64,000 bases of DNA, taken from assembly GCA_001898225.1 (NCBI GenBank), contig MKTJ01000072.1, positions 271,367 through 335,366 of the forward strand, written 5' to 3'. The stretch is from Chloroflexi bacterium 54-19. GTDB lineage: Bacteria; Chloroflexota; Chloroflexia; Chloroheliales; Chloroheliaceae. The position numbers were made by a program, and so were the translations under genes. Position 1 is the first letter of the stretch, and every line of letters begins with the position of its first letter. Positions 62,572-64,000 of this stretch are shown here, piece after piece. A model generated the notes under the pieces. It did not search any database. It had not been told where the DNA came from and was given only the letters and a program-made list of their open reading frames with translations.

Positions 62572-63718
62572 TGCCTTGTCTCCTCCCCTGGTTTTAAGAA
62601 ACTTTCCTGCCGGGACCGGGTATGTTGGGTCATTGGCCGCCAGGTATTAGTTTACCGGGCTGGGTCATCAGCAGGCCAGTTCTTTTTTATATTGTTAGCA
62701 GTAAAATAACAGTTAACGGTAAAACTCCGGGTTGAAAAGGTCAAAAATGTTTAACCGGCCCCTGCCAGGTTTGCATTTATACTAAATATTTTCCAAATCT
62801 CAAGATGAATTTGAATAAATTAACCCGGTTTTTAATCAAAGAGCATTATATTATATCTGTAGCAGTCGAGAGACTACTACCCCAGGAGAAACCGTAAAAA
62901 GCAATTCGTTCTCTCGAAACAGAATAACCATTCGGGCAACTAATGGTGGTTCTGGGGATGAGAGGTGAGGAAAGCAAGGCACCGCAAGGTCCCAAGCACC
63001 TTAATAACCTGGTGTTCGATGTTGAGTGAGGCAGCTAGAGGTTATGTTTGCCCAATAATCATTTAGTTTATACCAATTCTCAACCCCGGCGGTAAACCGG
63101 GAAAAGCAATTTCCCCAGGCCCAAGACCGATTATCAAAGACCTGAAGCGGGAAATAAACCGGTCCTCTTGAAAGTTCGGTTCAGGAGAACCGGGAGCAGG
63201 TGGTCATGGTTAGCGCCAGCGAAGGGTAATTTTTATTCATCGTTACTCCTGGCAAGCCAACCCGAAACGAGAAAGGCTTGACCAAAAGGTGAGTAAAGGC
63301 ACCATCAACGTACGGTTTGATTGGTTTTACCGGCTACACTCCGGTGGATAGGACCCAACCTAAAACCACATAAAACGAACAACCGGGTACGAAGTAAACG
63401 GCCAGTTCCTCTCGACCACTAACCGGACCGAGCAGGTATCAACCGCAAGAAACTGGCCGGAGTGTTCCTCAAAAAGCCAGGGCCTGGCGCAATAACCGGG
63501 ACAAGCAGACGTGAGGACAGTAACTCCGATAAGGGGCAAATCAAAGGTAATAAGCTCTTAATAGGTAACACTTCCTAAAGTAGAGATAAACCGGTCAGCA
63601 CTAAAGTTAAGGAACCAGGCGGTGTATGGTGAAAAACTTATAGAGACCGGGAAAAGCCAATGACCCCTGTTATTTACTCCCAGGGTTAGAGGAGGCACCG
63701 GAACGGTAGAGTTACTGA

Positions 63719-63752
63719 GAGCCGTATCCTGGAAAACCGGGACGTACGGTTC
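63719..63752 (+). ncRNA. Group II intron domain V
   Basis: Exactly 34 nt. The lower stem is GAGCCGTAT with ACGTACGGTTC, including the AGC catalytic triad and the two-base bulge; the upper stem is CCTGG and CCGGG around an A-rich tetraloop. This matches the canonical bacterial/organellar consensus GAGCCGUAU...ACGUACGGUUC. It is the most conserved part of these ribozymes and is hard to obtain by chance. Confidence 0.85.
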
Positions 63753-63795
63753 TGAAGTTGAAGCGGAGGGGGCGACCTCTCCGCTTTCGCCATTT
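63753..63795 (+). ncRNA. Group II intron domain VI-like hairpin
   Basis: Directly after domain V, GAAGCGGAG pairs with CTCCGCTTTC (one unpaired T) around GGGGCGACCT. The position is right for domain VI. I cannot point to a bulged branch-point adenosine, so splicing may proceed by hydrolysis or not at all. Confidence 0.55.
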
Positions 63796-63849
63796 TATAT
63801 CTTATATTCCGGTTTGTCCGTTGATAATAAATTTGATAACCGCCAAACC

Positions 63850-63890
63850 AACCCCGGCCCGCCTCTCATTGAAAGGCGGGCCGGGGTTTT
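63850..63890 (+). terminator. Strong Rho-independent terminator downstream of the intron
   Basis: AACCCCGGCCCGCCT at 63850-63864 pairs perfectly with AGGCGGGCCGGGGTT at 63874-63888, followed by TTAG. It would end a plus-strand transcript running through the intron; no protein gene precedes it on that strand. The remaining bases to 64000 show nothing I can name. Confidence 0.85.
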
Positions 63891-64000
63891 AGCGCAACTG
63901 GCAGCAGTTTTATTTAATACAACCTGTTAAGGCTAGTAGTTAGTCTAGAATTGATTGATAAGTAGGATAACGATTTTGCAGCTTTTGGCGAGCTTTGGCA

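Larger units (their letters stand above)
62870..63795 (+). ncRNA. ORF-less group II intron, approximate extent
   Basis: About 0.9 kb without any protein frame, dense in short paired elements and ending in a canonical domain V and a domain VI-like hairpin (listed separately). Group II introns are self-splicing ribozymes; mobile bacterial ones usually encode a reverse transcriptase in domain IV, which is absent here. The 3' end lies near 63795. The 5' end is not resolved: GTGAGG at 62965 and GTGAGGC at 63026 resemble the usual GUGYG start, and paired sequence begins around 62870. It is in the plus orientation and not inside a recognisable gene. Confidence 0.55.

Noticed and set aside
62955..63000. 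RNase P RNA, because of a GAGGAAAGC segment
   Set aside because: The universal P4 and downstream ACAGAA segments are absent, and the region fits a group II intron better.
1..64000. CRISPR arrays, tRNA or rRNA genes, prophage
   Set aside because: No regularly spaced repeats, no cloverleaf with a GGTTC T-arm, no ribosomal RNA motifs and no phage structural genes were recognised by eye.

Overview
The window looks like a chromosomal segment of a moderate-GC bacterium, most probably a member of the Chloroflexota. This rests on style and content, not on a marker gene: lipoproteins beginning LLAACGDNTAAPT followed by long Thr/Ala-rich linkers, Thr/Pro-rich inserts in exported domains, tandem copies of a 'FPETGH..GKF..YW..NGGL..FG.PLTEPF' repeat, SIMPL and toast-rack-like surface proteins, and several 2TM-domain proteins. 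No rRNA, tRNA or CRISPR array was seen.

Left part (1-13.5 kb). The left edge cuts a gene whose C-terminus is an ADP-ribosyltransferase-like domain. Next comes a minus-strand carbohydrate operon: an ArsR-like regulator, a sugar-binding lipoprotein, two permeases and a lipoprotein GH43 glycosidase. It is divergent from a plus-strand alpha-glucan pair, malQ and glgX. A metallo-beta-lactamase-fold gene that has lost its N-terminus follows glgX.

Middle (13.5-51 kb). A GAF-domain histidine kinase and a NarL-type regulator precede a long array of redox, energy and stress genes on both strands: aldehyde dehydrogenase, a YbaK-type deacylase, cation P-type ATPases, an orphan OmpR-type regulator, the pntAA-pntAB-pntB transhydrogenase, alcohol dehydrogenase, PEP synthase, a GerW-like protein, two PPOX-fold proteins, an E2 acyltransferase catalytic domain, an ABC-2 exporter, a thioesterase, a tandem universal stress protein, FtsH and a flavodoxin. 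An apparently intact IS4-family element with terminal inverted repeats and a target duplication sits at 29.9-31.1 kb.

Right part (51-64 kb). A dipeptide-type ABC locus is decaying: a permease C-terminal scrap, one intact ATPase and one broken ATPase. Then come another tandem universal stress protein, a Ca2+-type P-ATPase, a toast-rack-like protein, two more 2TM proteins, a SIMPL protein, a small alpha/beta hydrolase and a DUF2278 protein. The last 1.4 kb has no protein gene but contains a canonical 34-nt group II intron domain V followed by a domain VI-like hairpin, so an ORF-less group II intron is the best reading.

Taken together the middle and right parts read as a stress or low-energy island: ion pumping, NAD(P)H balancing, alcohol/aldehyde turnover, PEP regeneration, universal stress proteins and membrane proteolysis, with a DosS/DosR-like two-component pair nearby. 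That functional link is inference from gene content.
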